Source: Acanthochlamys bracteata
Lineage: Eukaryota > Streptophyta > Magnoliopsida > Pandanales > Velloziaceae
DNA length: 64,000 nucleotides
NCBI GenBank assembly: GCA_019914995.1
Contig: CM034127.1
Span: 11,966,001 to 12,030,000 of the forward strand
Direction of reading: 5' to 3'
The notes under the pieces were generated by a model that saw nothing but the letters and a program-made list of their open reading frames with translations, did no database searches and was not told where the DNA came from. Positions 26,801 to 37,891 of the stretch are shown piece by piece (positions within the stretch are counted from its first letter, which is position 1; each line of letters starts with the position of its first letter). Made by a program: the position numbers and the translations under genes.

Positions 26801-29800
26801 GAAGTTGCTGTAAAATCATATACTAGAATGTAACTTCCAGGACAAACCTAGTGAACCATGAGCTCTAACAAAATTCATTTCCTAAAAGAGCAAGAATCTC
26901 TTTCTTCTATGATGAACACCACATATACCAACAAAAACATTACACCAACATAAACAATGATATGTGCATCAAAAAGTAAAAAAGTTGGCAGGCCTTGTTA
27001 CCAATACAGGGTAGTCTGGAAGTGTTAATGATTTCTTTTTCTTTGGGGAGAAATAAATTTCATTAGCGTCTTCAAGAAGTTGAGTTTTCTTATGGAATAA
27101 AGGGATAATAAAAGATACATAGTTTGCAAGCTTACTTGTCGTAAGGTGCGAGCAACAAGAGCTTCTATAACTGGGCCTCTATCATCGTTCAGCAAATGCA
27201 CTTCATCAATAATTAATAGCTTGACTAACATTGACAAAGACATATCACTGCTTTTCCGAGTTATAACATCCCACTTCTCAGGTGTTGTCACTATCATCTG
27301 GCAGCACGAAATAATGTTTACTTAAATTAGCATGCTAGAGGCATCAGCATACGACAAAAGCAACAAACCTGAGTTTCATCAAGCTCAGTTTTTGAAAGCT
27401 GCATGTCTCCAGTAAGTTCTTTGACAACCAGATTCAATGGAGCTAAACGATGGCTGAAAGTAGAAGTTACTTCTGCTGCCAATGCCTGAATAGGTGTCAA
27501 TATTAGGAAATGAAAGCTACAAAATAAAATGTTCTAAATAAGGTACCTTCATAGGAGCAACATATACTATCTTGAACCCTTCCTTGTGTAACATACCATC
27601 ACTGAAGTGCTGTTTTATCTACAAAAAAGTATCGGTCATCGTAACATTCATCTGACAAGAGAAACTGCAGTGATTTTCAAGTAATACATAAGGAAAACCT
27701 CAAAAGCCCCAATGCACATACACACAAGAAAACCAGCACCCAGTATCTGAACTAAAGTATACCTCATGCAAAACAGAAATCATAGCAATGTTAGTTTTCC
27801 CAGCTCCAGTTGGTGCACAAACCTAAAAACACTGAGGAGATTAAGAACTGACAGAAGCAAAAAGGATCACAATTGTAAAACAAAACATTATACTAGTGTA
27901 AACATGTTTAATGATAAACTATAGTTCAAAAACTTACAAGAATGTTCTCGTTTGTATGATAAGTAGCTTGAAAAATACGACTTTGAATGCGATTTAAGGA
28001 TTTATATCCACGGAAGGCAGCTTGGGCAAAATCATCCAATTGTGCAATTTCAATCTGGAAAAATAAAGAACATATAAACATTTTAAAATCACCAAGAGTG
28101 CTATTAAGACTATTACAAAATATGCTCGTCCTGATATGTATTAAACCTCCACTTTACAGTTCCTAATGTCTCTAGTTACAAGAGCTCCTCCTATTGGTCT
28201 AGTATTTTAATGTTGATAATGTGAGAACAAATTACTCAAAAGGGCCCTTTCCCTTTGACTAGATTTAATCTCCTCCTCATCAACATAAATTATAGAATAG
28301 CTAGAAGCTCCATTGTATGAAGATATTAGTAAATGGAAACTGCCAGTAAAAATGCGCATAATGGAAAGGGAATAGGATAAGTAAAACATTTATAATCATG
28401 AGATAAAAGAAAAACAATAGACGGATAGGATAAGTAAAAAAGATAAACAAATAAATAAATAAATAAATAATAATAATAACAATAATAAAGAAATATGTAC
28501 CAACTTCTCATCAGGTCTCATTGGGGCTGTTGATGTAGGTGGAACTATGACTTCTTCATAGCCCTTTCGATTCAATCTTGTTGTCCCTTTTGGAAGAGCA
28601 TTCACCAGCAAAGAGTTCGAACCCTCTCCAGTACCAATTAGATCATCAAAGGGTTGTTTTTTCTCACTTGCCTGTAGAAGTGAAGAAAAATTTTCTGCAG
28701 CAAAGTCAAGCATATCCCCATCATCTGCCCCTCTCTTGTGTCGCTTTTCTATTCTGCGTCTTAGTTTATCCATTTGACGATCAGATTGTGTTTGTATCGT
28801 AACCTATAAAAGGATGGAATAAACTTGGTGAGTTTCAACAGTATTTGAAAGTAAAGTTTCTTGTACTCTGATCCTCCAATACCTGAGTCCCATAACTAGG
28901 CATCCTTGTTTGGTTATTGCTAGAAGTCCGTTCAGATTTTAAAATAAATAACCCATGATTAATTGCATCAACAAGCTCCTTGCGATTCTGTCAAACAAGT
29001 AATAAAAGCACAAGAATATCAACACAGCAATAGCAACAGCTAAGCATTATCCCACTAAATATGTGAGCTAAACAACAATAGCATCAAGGTCTAGCAAAAA
29101 CAGTGAAATATAAATATGAGAAATACTCCAAACTACCCATATAAGAAAATCTAGAAACTACATTAGTGAAAATATTGTAGAAAGCAAACTGAGAAGTGTC
29201 CCAATTGAAATCACAATGTTAAGAGTCTAACAGTAACCACTGCACTTACAGATAGAAGATCTTGAACTGTCTCAAAAGCACCATCGCCTACTAGGTCCAA
29301 CAAATCACCAGCAATCTAGATAAAGAAAGAGTGAACTCAAAAAGACATGAGCCAATCTAAATATTTTTCCTAAAGAAACCCAGTGCTTAAGAAGAAAAAA
29401 AATGTCTCAACTTATACTATGAAATTTAGATACCTCATCCCCTGCTTTGTTTGACTGGAGCACTCGACAAAGGGCCATGGCAAGTTCATCCCCAGAAAGC
29501 TGAGATCCACCAGTCTTTACTATATGATCACATGCATTTTTTAGCCATCTTAAATCCAAGGCACCTCTCTCAATGTCTGAAGAATACTTTCCAGCAAGAA
29601 TATAACCATCACGGTCTTGATAGAAAGAAGTTGTGCTGATACTAGCATCTGGTACTCCATTTTCCAATGGCGGTTCCACAAGAAAGCGAGAAGGAGATAT
29701 AAATGTTAAGTTACACCCAAATTCATTGGTATCCTCAGTGTATGCATTGCCCACTTTTGAATCATTAAGTCCAGAACTGATGCCCTTTAATTGCATAGAA

Positions 29801-32313
29801 AAAAAATTGTGTACTAACAAACCAACTTTCCTCAGGCTTGTATCAGAGATATGGTGCCCAAAAAGAGCTTGCAACTCCCCTCTGAGAACAAAAATGACAG
29901 CATATTCCAGAATTCAGATGACATATCAAGAAATGCCACAATCTAGAGATGCAAACTAACCCAATAATAACAATAACAGCAACAAGAAGAAGAGAAAAAG
30001 AAGAAAAGAAGGAAGAGGAAGGAGACAAGAGCAATAGCAACAATAATGCTAGTGATAATGATAGTTCTAAGGATAACAACTAATCAAACAATGACTCATC
30101 AACATAAAAAGTTCCAAAGTTGGATTTATTGCCAGCTTTCAGAATGCCATACATCGCAGTTGCTACCACCTATGACCACAGCTAAATCAACATGAAGAAG
30201 TTTGTTAAATCTGCAGCAATAGGCATCTGATCAGTAAAATTTCAAAGAGATGCAACCTTAGTGCTAGCACTATTAAAGAGATGTTGCTCGCCCTCCCAAT
30301 TGCTGCATCTCGCAGGAGGAAGGAACACTTAGTCATACCTGTCAAGCCATAATTATGGCTAGAGAAAGCCATACTAGAATACTTACCTACATGATTTATG
30401 TGCAGCATATTATCATCTAAGTGAACCACGTTCCTCAAAAAGATACAAATGAAACAAACAGACCAAATTATGAGTCCAGGAAACATGGTTTCGGCTGAGT
30501 GATGTGGAGCATGAAGTAGTGAATACAGCTTTTAAGACCTCAACAGAAAACCACTTACAGTTAAATGGGCTATGAGGACACATAAGTAAAATTGTTAAGC
30601 AAGAGAAAAATGCATGCTAAGCTGTGTGTGGTATATCAATTAACAAGCAAGACAGTGGAAGTTAAAGCCAGTAAACAAAAACAAACAGTGGAAAAGATAC
30701 AAGGTTTTTCACAAAGATTTGCTTCACCTTCTTTCATTCACTCTTTTAGTGACTTCAAAATCCACATTTCTCTCAGATGATGAATCATAATTTATATCGA
30801 GGCCACTAAAAACTTCAAAAGTAGCTTTTGCCACTTCTCGGAATTCTTCTGGCGCTGCTTCTCCATTAACTAATTCTGCTATAGCACCCAATAGTTTCTT
30901 ATATGCTTGCCGTACATCACTTGAAGCTGCAAAGAAAGAAACAAAAAAAGCAATGGTATAGTTTGATCCAAAACAAAAGCATGATTGCTTTTAACATAAA
31001 AAAAGCATGACCATGTAGGACATTAGCAGGAAGAAGAACAATCCCCATTTGGGATGTTTGCCAGATTGGCCAATAAAATAAATGCAGAGGTAGAGAAAGC
31101 ACAGGAAGCTTGAATTTGTCCAAATATGATGCAAAGCAGTCACAAACAACTAACTGCACACAACCTCCAGAAATAACCAAAATCGAACTATAACTTCCAT
31201 GAACTGTGATAACCTCAACATAAGAGTCCGAAGAAACAAACAAACATGTATATACATGCAATTATAAACTTAAAAAGCATTGAAATAATGACACGAGTGC
31301 TGTAAATTGGTCTCAGAATCACATTTTGTATGTCAATACAACAAGTCTGTATTCATATTCATAGGAAAACTATCAACAAAAGAGTGCCTATATTCCATTT
31401 TTGTCCATTTAGCTTGTATCAAATGTTTAACATATTGAGCAAGTGTCACATTATAGTAGATACACCTCAGCTGCTGGTGGAATTTCAGATCACCAGGTTA
31501 GAAGGTTGTACTCAAACAGATCTAATAATGTAATTTAAAATAAAACACAACAGAAACATCATTCACATTCAATATGTTCGCAATCAATAACTTTTGCTAA
31601 TAGCTATACTTAATAATCTGGGCAAGGAATGAAGCCCATAAACACAACTGATGAGGCATAGAAGACTTTTTCTAGTAGCTACCATTAGTCAAAGGTCGCA
31701 AAAGGCAGAATATACACTATAACAATTATAAAGAACTCCAACAACAGTAGACAGGCACGGATTAGCAGGCATGAGAGGAAGTACAACAATATTATTACTA
31801 ACTGTAATATCCAGCGAAGATCTTTGCTTTTTAAGTTTGTGGAACTAATAGAACACAACATCAACTAAAAACCAAACTTCCTTCAAGTAGCATGATACTA
31901 TTTGCATCAGCGTTTGGTACGAGCATAGAATTCTTCCCATGTGAAAGAGGGAAAAAAAAAGGAAAAACTTTGCAGCTTGCCTTCATCCCAGTTGTCAACT
32001 ATATCCCGCGCAAGTTCCGAGTAATCTTTCGACCTGAAATTTAAACAAAAGTCAATCACACAACGGGAATCCCAGTCTTGAACCAATCACTTGATTATAA
32101 ACTCAATTTCCAACATCTACTCGCATCGCAATTAGAAGAAGAATCAAAATTCAACGAGATTAATGGGGGAAGAAAAGAAAAAAAGAGAGAGAGAGCGAGA
32201 GAGAACCTCTTCGGTTTGAGGCTCTGTAGAAAATTCCGGCGGCGGAGGTAAGCTTCATCGATATCGACGTGCCCGCGTAGAGAGCTAGTGAGACGTGGTA
32301 ATGGAACAATCAT
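8888..32313 (-). CDS. DExH14: Double-cassette Ski2-like DExH RNA helicase, plant ASCC3 counterpart
   Basis: About 49 exons encode roughly 2,100 residues, close to the length of ASCC3-type helicases. The start ATG is at 32313 ([14 protein letters not shown]). Read by base: exon 1 32207-32313, exon 2 31981-32033, exon 3 30728-30926, exon 4 29434-29881, and at the other end 9622-9759 and 8888-8959 (ends [16 protein letters not shown]...KDI, stop TAG). Cassette 1 (about 28.1-22.1 kb): Walker A APTGAGKT near 27.8 kb, DEVH (IDEVHLL) near 27.2 kb, GLSATLPN near 26.65 kb, WGVNLPAH near 25.5 kb, [11 protein letters not shown] near 24.0 kb, then winged-helix and Sec63-like parts. Cassette 2 (about 21-9 kb): APTGSGKT near 20.46 kb, LDEIHLL near 19.9 kb, GLSTALANA near 19.55 kb, WGVNLPAH near 16.65 kb, [11 protein letters not shown] near 16.46 kb, then a second winged helix and a Sec63 domain with the final FN3-like strands. 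Both ATP sites look intact. Animal and yeast relatives (ASCC3, Slh1) split collided ribosomes and act in alkylation repair; the plant role is inferred. Long introns lie near 9.8-11.2, 14.5-16.1, 17.5-19.5 and 24.3-25.5 kb. Brr2 is the alternative, but the N-terminus and STALANA motif favour ASCC3. Confidence 0.93.
14354..14432. repeat. Tandem duplication covering a splice donor in the helicase gene
   Basis: A 27-bp block (14354-14380) recurs exactly at 14406-14432, offset 52 bp, with similar flanks (agaaggtaa versus tgaaaggtaa). On the coding strand the downstream exon ends at 14431 with CTTTCAAG followed by GTGTGT. The intron copy carries CTTCTAG followed by the same GTGTGT, so the intron holds a second donor-like site. 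Confidence 0.9.
20591..20722. repeat. Duplicated exon segment in the helicase gene
   Basis: About 50 bp at 20592-20642 matches 20669-20719 with only two or three differences. The second copy is the 3' half of a coding exon (reads [16 protein letters not shown] on the minus strand). The first lies in the following intron and still reads [16 protein letters not shown] without a stop. The copies are offset by 77 bp. Confidence 0.9.
26725..26745. repeat. (AG)n microsatellite
   Basis: About ten AG units inside an intron of the helicase gene. Confidence 0.95.
28447..28480. repeat. (AAAT)n/(AAT)n microsatellite
   Basis: AAAT units change to AAT units. It lies in the helicase intron just downstream (in transcription sense) of the exon that ends near 28501. 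Confidence 0.85.
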
Positions 32314-33325
32314 AGCTTGCTACTTTATCGATGGATTGAACTCTTTGCTTTAAGGTATACGAAGTCGAAGACCTGTAAAGTTTTTTTCTCTGCCGCTTTT
32401 GATAGAACCAATGATGTTCGGATAAAGAAAGATCGCGGCGGGTAGGTTTGGAATTTCAGGCTTAAATAGGCTTTAATCAAAAGAGTGAAGAGGAAAGAAA
32501 GAAGAAGAAGAAGAAGAAGAAGACGAACAAGCGTGAAGTTGGAAGGGATTGGGCTTTGGGATTTGTTTATATAGCCCAGTATGTATTTTTATGGAAAGCC
32601 TAGCCCAGAACAGCTGTCAAGAGTATGGTGGTACGCAACAAGCAACAATGTATTCGGTGTGGTGTACGCACACGCATAACCCAACTATCAAGACTGAACC
32701 CAAAACCGCTTAAAGTAAAAAATAAGAGTAAAAGAATAAATTAAAAATAATAATAAAAGTATGGATAAAAAAATAATTATTTATTTTATAATATTTGAAT
32801 ATATAGTAATGATAACAAATTAATTATGTTTGAAAAAATAGATAAATGAATAAGTAACAAAAGTAAATTTTTTATAAATAATTCAAATACTCTTTTTATT
32901 TATATTAATCTAATTTTTATTAATATAATTTTAGACTAATTTAATTAGTATAACTTAAATTAATTTTATTTAATATAATTTTTAGATTAATTTTTTATAT
33001 TAATTTAATTTTATTAATGTTTTATATAATTTAACAAAATTAAATAAAATTTTAGATTAAAAAATTTGATCATAAAGTTTTATTATTTTTTTATCAGCTA
33101 AAATTAATTAAACTTAAATAAATATTAAAATTATGAATTATTATAATAAAAAATAACACATACTAATTAAAATAAATATTAATTAAAAATATCAATTAAA
33201 ATAAATATTAAATAATTTAGAAAATTTAAAATATAAAAAAATAAAAAGAGAAGTAAATTTGTTTTTCTTTTTGTCATAATGTGTACCCACAACTTTGGTG
33301 GGTATATATTTCAGTATAAAATATA
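32314..33325. promoter_or_regulatory. Promoter side and 5' leader of the helicase gene, then a very AT-rich block
   Basis: From 32314 to about 32600 lies the likely 5' leader and promoter of the helicase gene, including a (GAA)n tract at 32500-32523. From about 32700 to 33250 the DNA is almost only A and T, with repeated TTAATTTTATTAAT-like words. No frame or RNA gene is visible there. Confidence 0.5.
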
Positions 33326-33585
33326 GGGGCTGTTTGGCACTGTTTATTATAAGCAGTTTTTTAACTTTTTTTTATTTTACGTTTTTCAATACATATTTTA
33401 TAAATATTTAAAAAATTTATTTAAAATTTAGATAGTATAGAAAAATTCTACGAAGTGAGATCTTTTTATTGCATATTTTTATTATTTTTTTGAAAGTAAA
33501 AAAAATAGAACTCGTTTTTTAAAAAAGATAAAAATATTTTTTATTTCAGAAAAGTTCTATTTGATACGCACTACCAAACGCTTCC
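33326..33585 (+). mobile_element. MITE-like element, copy 1
   Basis: An AT-rich, non-coding unit of about 260 bp. It starts GGGGCTGTTTGGCACTG and ends CACTACCAAACGCTTCC, so the ends are imperfect inverted repeats sharing GTTTGG/CCAAAC. The possible 4-bp repeat ATAG flanks it (33323-33326 and 33586-33589). The interior shares the words TTTACGTTTTTCAATACAT and AAAAAATTTATTTAAA with copies at 58165 and 59124 (reversed), and the second word in part with the copy at the right edge. It has no coding capacity, so it would depend on another transposase. The superfamily is not settled. Confidence 0.7.
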
Positions 33586-34479
33586 ATAGCAAGAGATGAG
33601 ATAATTCTTCTTCCCTTTTATTAATAAAATTAAAACAAAAATAATTAATATAGTGAAATACTTCACTATCACAACTATTCATCATAAATAACCACAATTT
33701 AAACATATCCCGAAGCTTTAGCTAAGGATAACGCAACTATTGGGGTTGAGCCCAAAATCAGTAAGTTGTTTTGGGCCTATATAGACGTCAAAGGAGATAA
33801 TAAATGAAGAAAGTAAATAGCATTTATATTACTTTTTACTAACCACGAGATGGCATTACGAAAAAATATTACACGCAAAACAGTCCACAGTTGAAATAAT
33901 TGTGTAATAGAAGTATATTGGTCAAATTCGGAAAATCATCATCAATCACATACAAAAACAGTCTAGCATTGACTTAATAAAATAGATTTTAACATTGATG
34001 ATTTGCACATGTTTAAATCTGTCATTAGAGAAATAAAGAGAGAGAGTTTTAACCATAGATGTATTGTATACCTTGGGTTTGCACAAACCCCGCACATGGG
34101 TTTACGACCGTTTGTGTTGTTGTACTTTGTAAAAGCAAACCAAAGAAAAAATAATACTTTCGAGATTCTGGTACCAAAACGGTGAAGGCATTGCTCTTTG
34201 TAAATAAAAATTTTGATGTATGTACAGACTACAGACGGCTACACCTCCCCATGCAGTCACCGCATTTACGTTACAAGTTGACCACTTTTTATCAAACAAG
34301 AGAGAGAAAAAATTGTTTGTAGTCATTCTTGTAGAAGGAAAGAAAGAAAGAGCTTCCAGGTCTAGATCAATCAACAAACTCAACTCACTCGAATTTCTGC
34401 TCTCTCCAGTTATTCATTCTTCTGTTTTTCTCAATCTTGTTGATCTAACAACCTCTGCTTCAAATCAAGTTTTCTGAAG

Positions 34480-36532
34480 ATGTTATGGTGCTCAAGTTCT
34501 TCTTGTTCTAGCAAGTTCTCTGCTTTGGCTGGTCTAGTGATTTCGGTGATCTTGGTTAACATCTTTGGTAGTTCAGGTAAGTTTCGAAACTATGTCTGAT
34601 CACATCATCTTCATCTTGTTCCATTAGTGTTGGTCCAGTATTCTGAGGAATGTTCGATATTTCTGATTTGCTGATCGCTGTGAAAATTTTACTTTGATCT
34701 TCAAATTTTGCACTTATTTATGAACTAAACGCATTGGGCAACCCAATCGTAAATCTTGTGAGCGGCTCTAAGCATAAATCTTTATGTTTAGTTTAGCAAA
34801 TACTTCTCTTCTTAATTTTAGTTTGAATTTTAGCAGAAATCGAATTTTAGTTTGGTCAATTACGTGTCTTCTTAATTTAAGCTTGATCATCTTTCATCTT
34901 TTTCCATGGGCAAAAGCTTGTAAGTTTAGGAATTTTGTTTGTCTTCCTCCCTGGTTTTTTCCTATATCAAACAATGAATTTCTATCTATTCATTATTTTA
35001 TCTATGATTTGGTAAATTAGCTACTTTTCCCCCCTCTTTGTTGATTTAACTATTTTTCCTTCAAATTCTCACTCCTTATCTTCATTACCTTTTTTTTACG
35101 TTGTTTGGTCTAACCATCCGTCCACTTGCTTTCCTTTGTTGCATATCTCTTGTTTGGTAAATTGGCAAATCTCATTTATATTCTTTTCCTTTGATTTCAG
35201 TTTTTCCGTAGTATTCTTACGTTCTATTCTACCAAAATAAGAAATGAATTACCTTTTATTCATTTGTTTGAGGGAAGATGGAGCATGGTGTATCTGTAGG
35301 CAAGATGTGAGCCAGAGTGCTCTGCAGAAGACTCTGGACTATGCATGTGGAGCTGGTGCCGACTGCGGGTCTATTCTACAGACAGGTACCTGTTACCAGC
35401 CAAACACTGTTGTTACCCACTGCTCGTATGCTGCAAACAGCTACTACCAGAGGAAAGGCCAGACTCAGCAAGCCTGCGACTTCAGTGGCACTGCCATCCT
35501 CACAAACACTGACCCAAGTGAGTCACAAAAAAATTTCTGGCAACTTGAGTGGTTCAAGAGAGTTGTGAACTTGTGATTTTGGTTTGATGCCCATTTTTCT
35601 TTAACCTTCTTTTCTGTTTGATTTCAGGTCCCGGCAATGGTTGCACTTACCCTGCAACTCCAGGGTATGTTCTTGTTATTTCTTTCTAGTAGCAATTGCT
35701 TATGTTGTTCATTAATCTGCTGTCAGCATTGATAAGTTCTATTTGGAACCTGATTTCCCTACAAATTAGACTCAGCTTCGATGATGCTTTAAGTACAGTA
35801 TAGTAGAAGTATGGTTGTATTGTGCCATGTCTAAAATTGAAGTAACCCATTAAAATATTGTTCTTGTAAACAATTTTGCTTGAGTTATATTGATTAAGAC
35901 CTCTCACCAGCAGAAAGGAATAGGTTCTGTGATCATAGCGATGGGAATCTGATCCTCCATTATTTCTATATGATCTGCATATTTTGTTTTATTGTTGCTT
36001 AACCATACAGTTTAATTATTGGTGCTTTGAATGATTCGTAATGTTAAATTGACAGAGAAGGATGTTCTCGATTTCACCTACAATTTGATGATGATTCACT
36101 TTGCATTTGCCGTTGCTAGCTTCCTGTAGAAAACCTGTGACTAATTTAACTTCATATTGTCTCTGCATTTATCTGTTTTTTTTTTTTTTTTTTTTTGGTT
36201 ATATTGATTCAAAAGGAAAATGTTAGGGGTGTGAATTCTAACGATAACCAAATGTGTCACAAATAACTGATTTCTTTCTCTATTTCCCCTGCAGTTCTGC
36301 AGGAAATGGCAGCTCAGTGACACCCATTGGCACCCCAGGTTCTTCTTCAACAACACCCAGCACCTTCCCTCCACCAACTGGTGCTGGAGCCATTGTACCA
36401 GGGTTAGGCCCTTCAGCAGGAGTCGGCCTTCCTTCGACAGACGGCAACACAGGCTTCATTCCAAAAGCCAGATTGGACTTTCTACTTTTAACAATCTTTG
36501 TCACATCCATACTTGTCCTAAGAGAATTCTAA
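34480..36532 (+). CDS. X8-domain (CBM43) GPI-anchored protein, PDCB type
   Basis: Four exons (34480-34576, 35278-35517, 35628-35664, 36295-36532) sum to 612 nt, giving 203 residues. The N-terminus has a hydrophobic signal segment (ALAGLVISVILVNIFG). The X8 domain follows directly: GAWCICRQDVSQSALQKTLD, ACGAGADC, the CYQPNTV and HCSYAANSYYQRKGQ segments, and CDFSGTA, with the spaced cysteines of this family. A Ser/Thr/Pro/Gly-rich linker leads to a C-terminal hydrophobic tail (LLLTIFVTSILVL), the pattern of a GPI-anchor signal. Family members bind beta-1,3-glucan (callose), many at plasmodesmata, where they affect cell-to-cell transport. A start at an ATG in intron 1 (35244) would give no signal peptide and is unlikely. 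The exon 2 acceptor is placed at GGGAAG/ATGG because it keeps the frame. Confidence 0.9.
36176..36196. repeat. Poly-T tract in the last intron of the PDCB-like gene
   Basis: An uninterrupted run of about 21 T, roughly 100 bp before the acceptor at 36294. Length is likely variable between individuals. Confidence 0.9.
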
Positions 36533-37891
36533 CATTATAGCCATAGTTCACCAATTCTAAGTTGTTTCAAAGTAGGCCTATTTTGGGGAACAATGGTGGT
36601 CTTGGTTTGGCTAGAAAAGCATGTGAAGATGGGTTATGGTTTGGTGGGAATCAAATATCTGGAGACTTCGCTGTTTGTTCACCTTTATTGCGATGAGAGA
36701 AACAAAGTTTGATTCCTTTTTGGTCGATGGGGTTAGCGGGTTCACTGATGATGCAACTTGTCCTTTTTTGTTGTCTCTTATCTTTTGTGCATTAACTCTA
36801 GCTAGTAACTCCTTAATTTTGGAACATGAAACGATCCTCTAGACTTAATTTACTAGATTTATTTCACCACCATTTAACTATGGAAGTTTTATATAGAAAA
36901 ATAGCACCAAAGTAAAATCCTGTGAGTTGTCTCACATAAGTCAGAACCTTGTGATTGTGATTCTCTTGGGGCAAAGTATTAACAACTTATTTATCAATCT
37001 TTGCAGGTTATTGTTTACTGTAAATCTTTGCAGCTTCTTCTTTCTTTTCCTTTTTTTTTCTTTTCTTCGTTATCTTATTACCTACCATACTCTTTCTTGA
37101 TCTTCTTCTTGAATATATTGTTGCAGAATCTTATAATAACTGTAGATGATCTTTGGAGATATTGAAAGTACTTTAAAAAAAATTATGAAACAAAACATAT
37201 TTAAAAATTATTTAAAATGAGCTATATTTATATCTAAAAAATTATTTAAAAATATATAATAAAAAATTAAATAGAAAATGTATGAAAAAAGTCGTCCCAA
37301 AAAGCTTGTTATGCTAATTCTGGAGATTGCACTTGTGCTGATTTGGCATTCATCAAGCTGCTCGCCATAGTCCTCTCTATAAATTGGGGCAGTTCAAGTA
37401 GATCAGGCATGATTTGCTACGGCTACTGAAGGTCCCCATACTGGAGCATGGCTAGCGATCAAGGTGAAGCCATGAGCAGAAAAAGGATCGCATGCAAAAT
37501 TTTAACCATAGATGTGCAACTAATCTGTATGGAACGGATACCAATTTGAACTCTTTGAAACAGTACGCATGCTGATTACAGTAGTTCATACATGGTACAC
37601 TATCAGTAAAAAAGATCCGATCGATGGTGAGTTTTTTGGCGCAACTATCTTGTAACATGTTACCCACACAGCTAATTACATATGCACATGTAAAGGATAT
37701 GTTAGTTCATAAGGTTGATAAGCACTCTACATATATAAGTACTGGCCAGAAAGAACACGCCCAGACTTAAAAAAAACATGCTTAGACGTTATTTATTATA
37801 CTACAGAACAAATGATGAGGTGAAGGACTTTACTGGCTTGAGGTTTCTGAAACTGGCTACCTGTGAGAGACCAGGAACTGCTTCTACTTGG
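36533..37891. other. Convergent 3' flanks of the PDCB-like and hydrolase genes
   Basis: No gene seen. It contains the PDCB-like 3' untranslated region, then an AT-rich patch (about 37165-37300) that may be a decayed MITE-like copy, then the hydrolase 3' side. A 75-codon frame at 37452-37667 on the minus strand shows no domain. Confidence 0.4.

Noticed and set aside
35244..35277. ATG start at 35244 for the PDCB-like gene
   Set aside because: It would remove the signal peptide; the exon at 34480-34576 supplies one and joins in frame.
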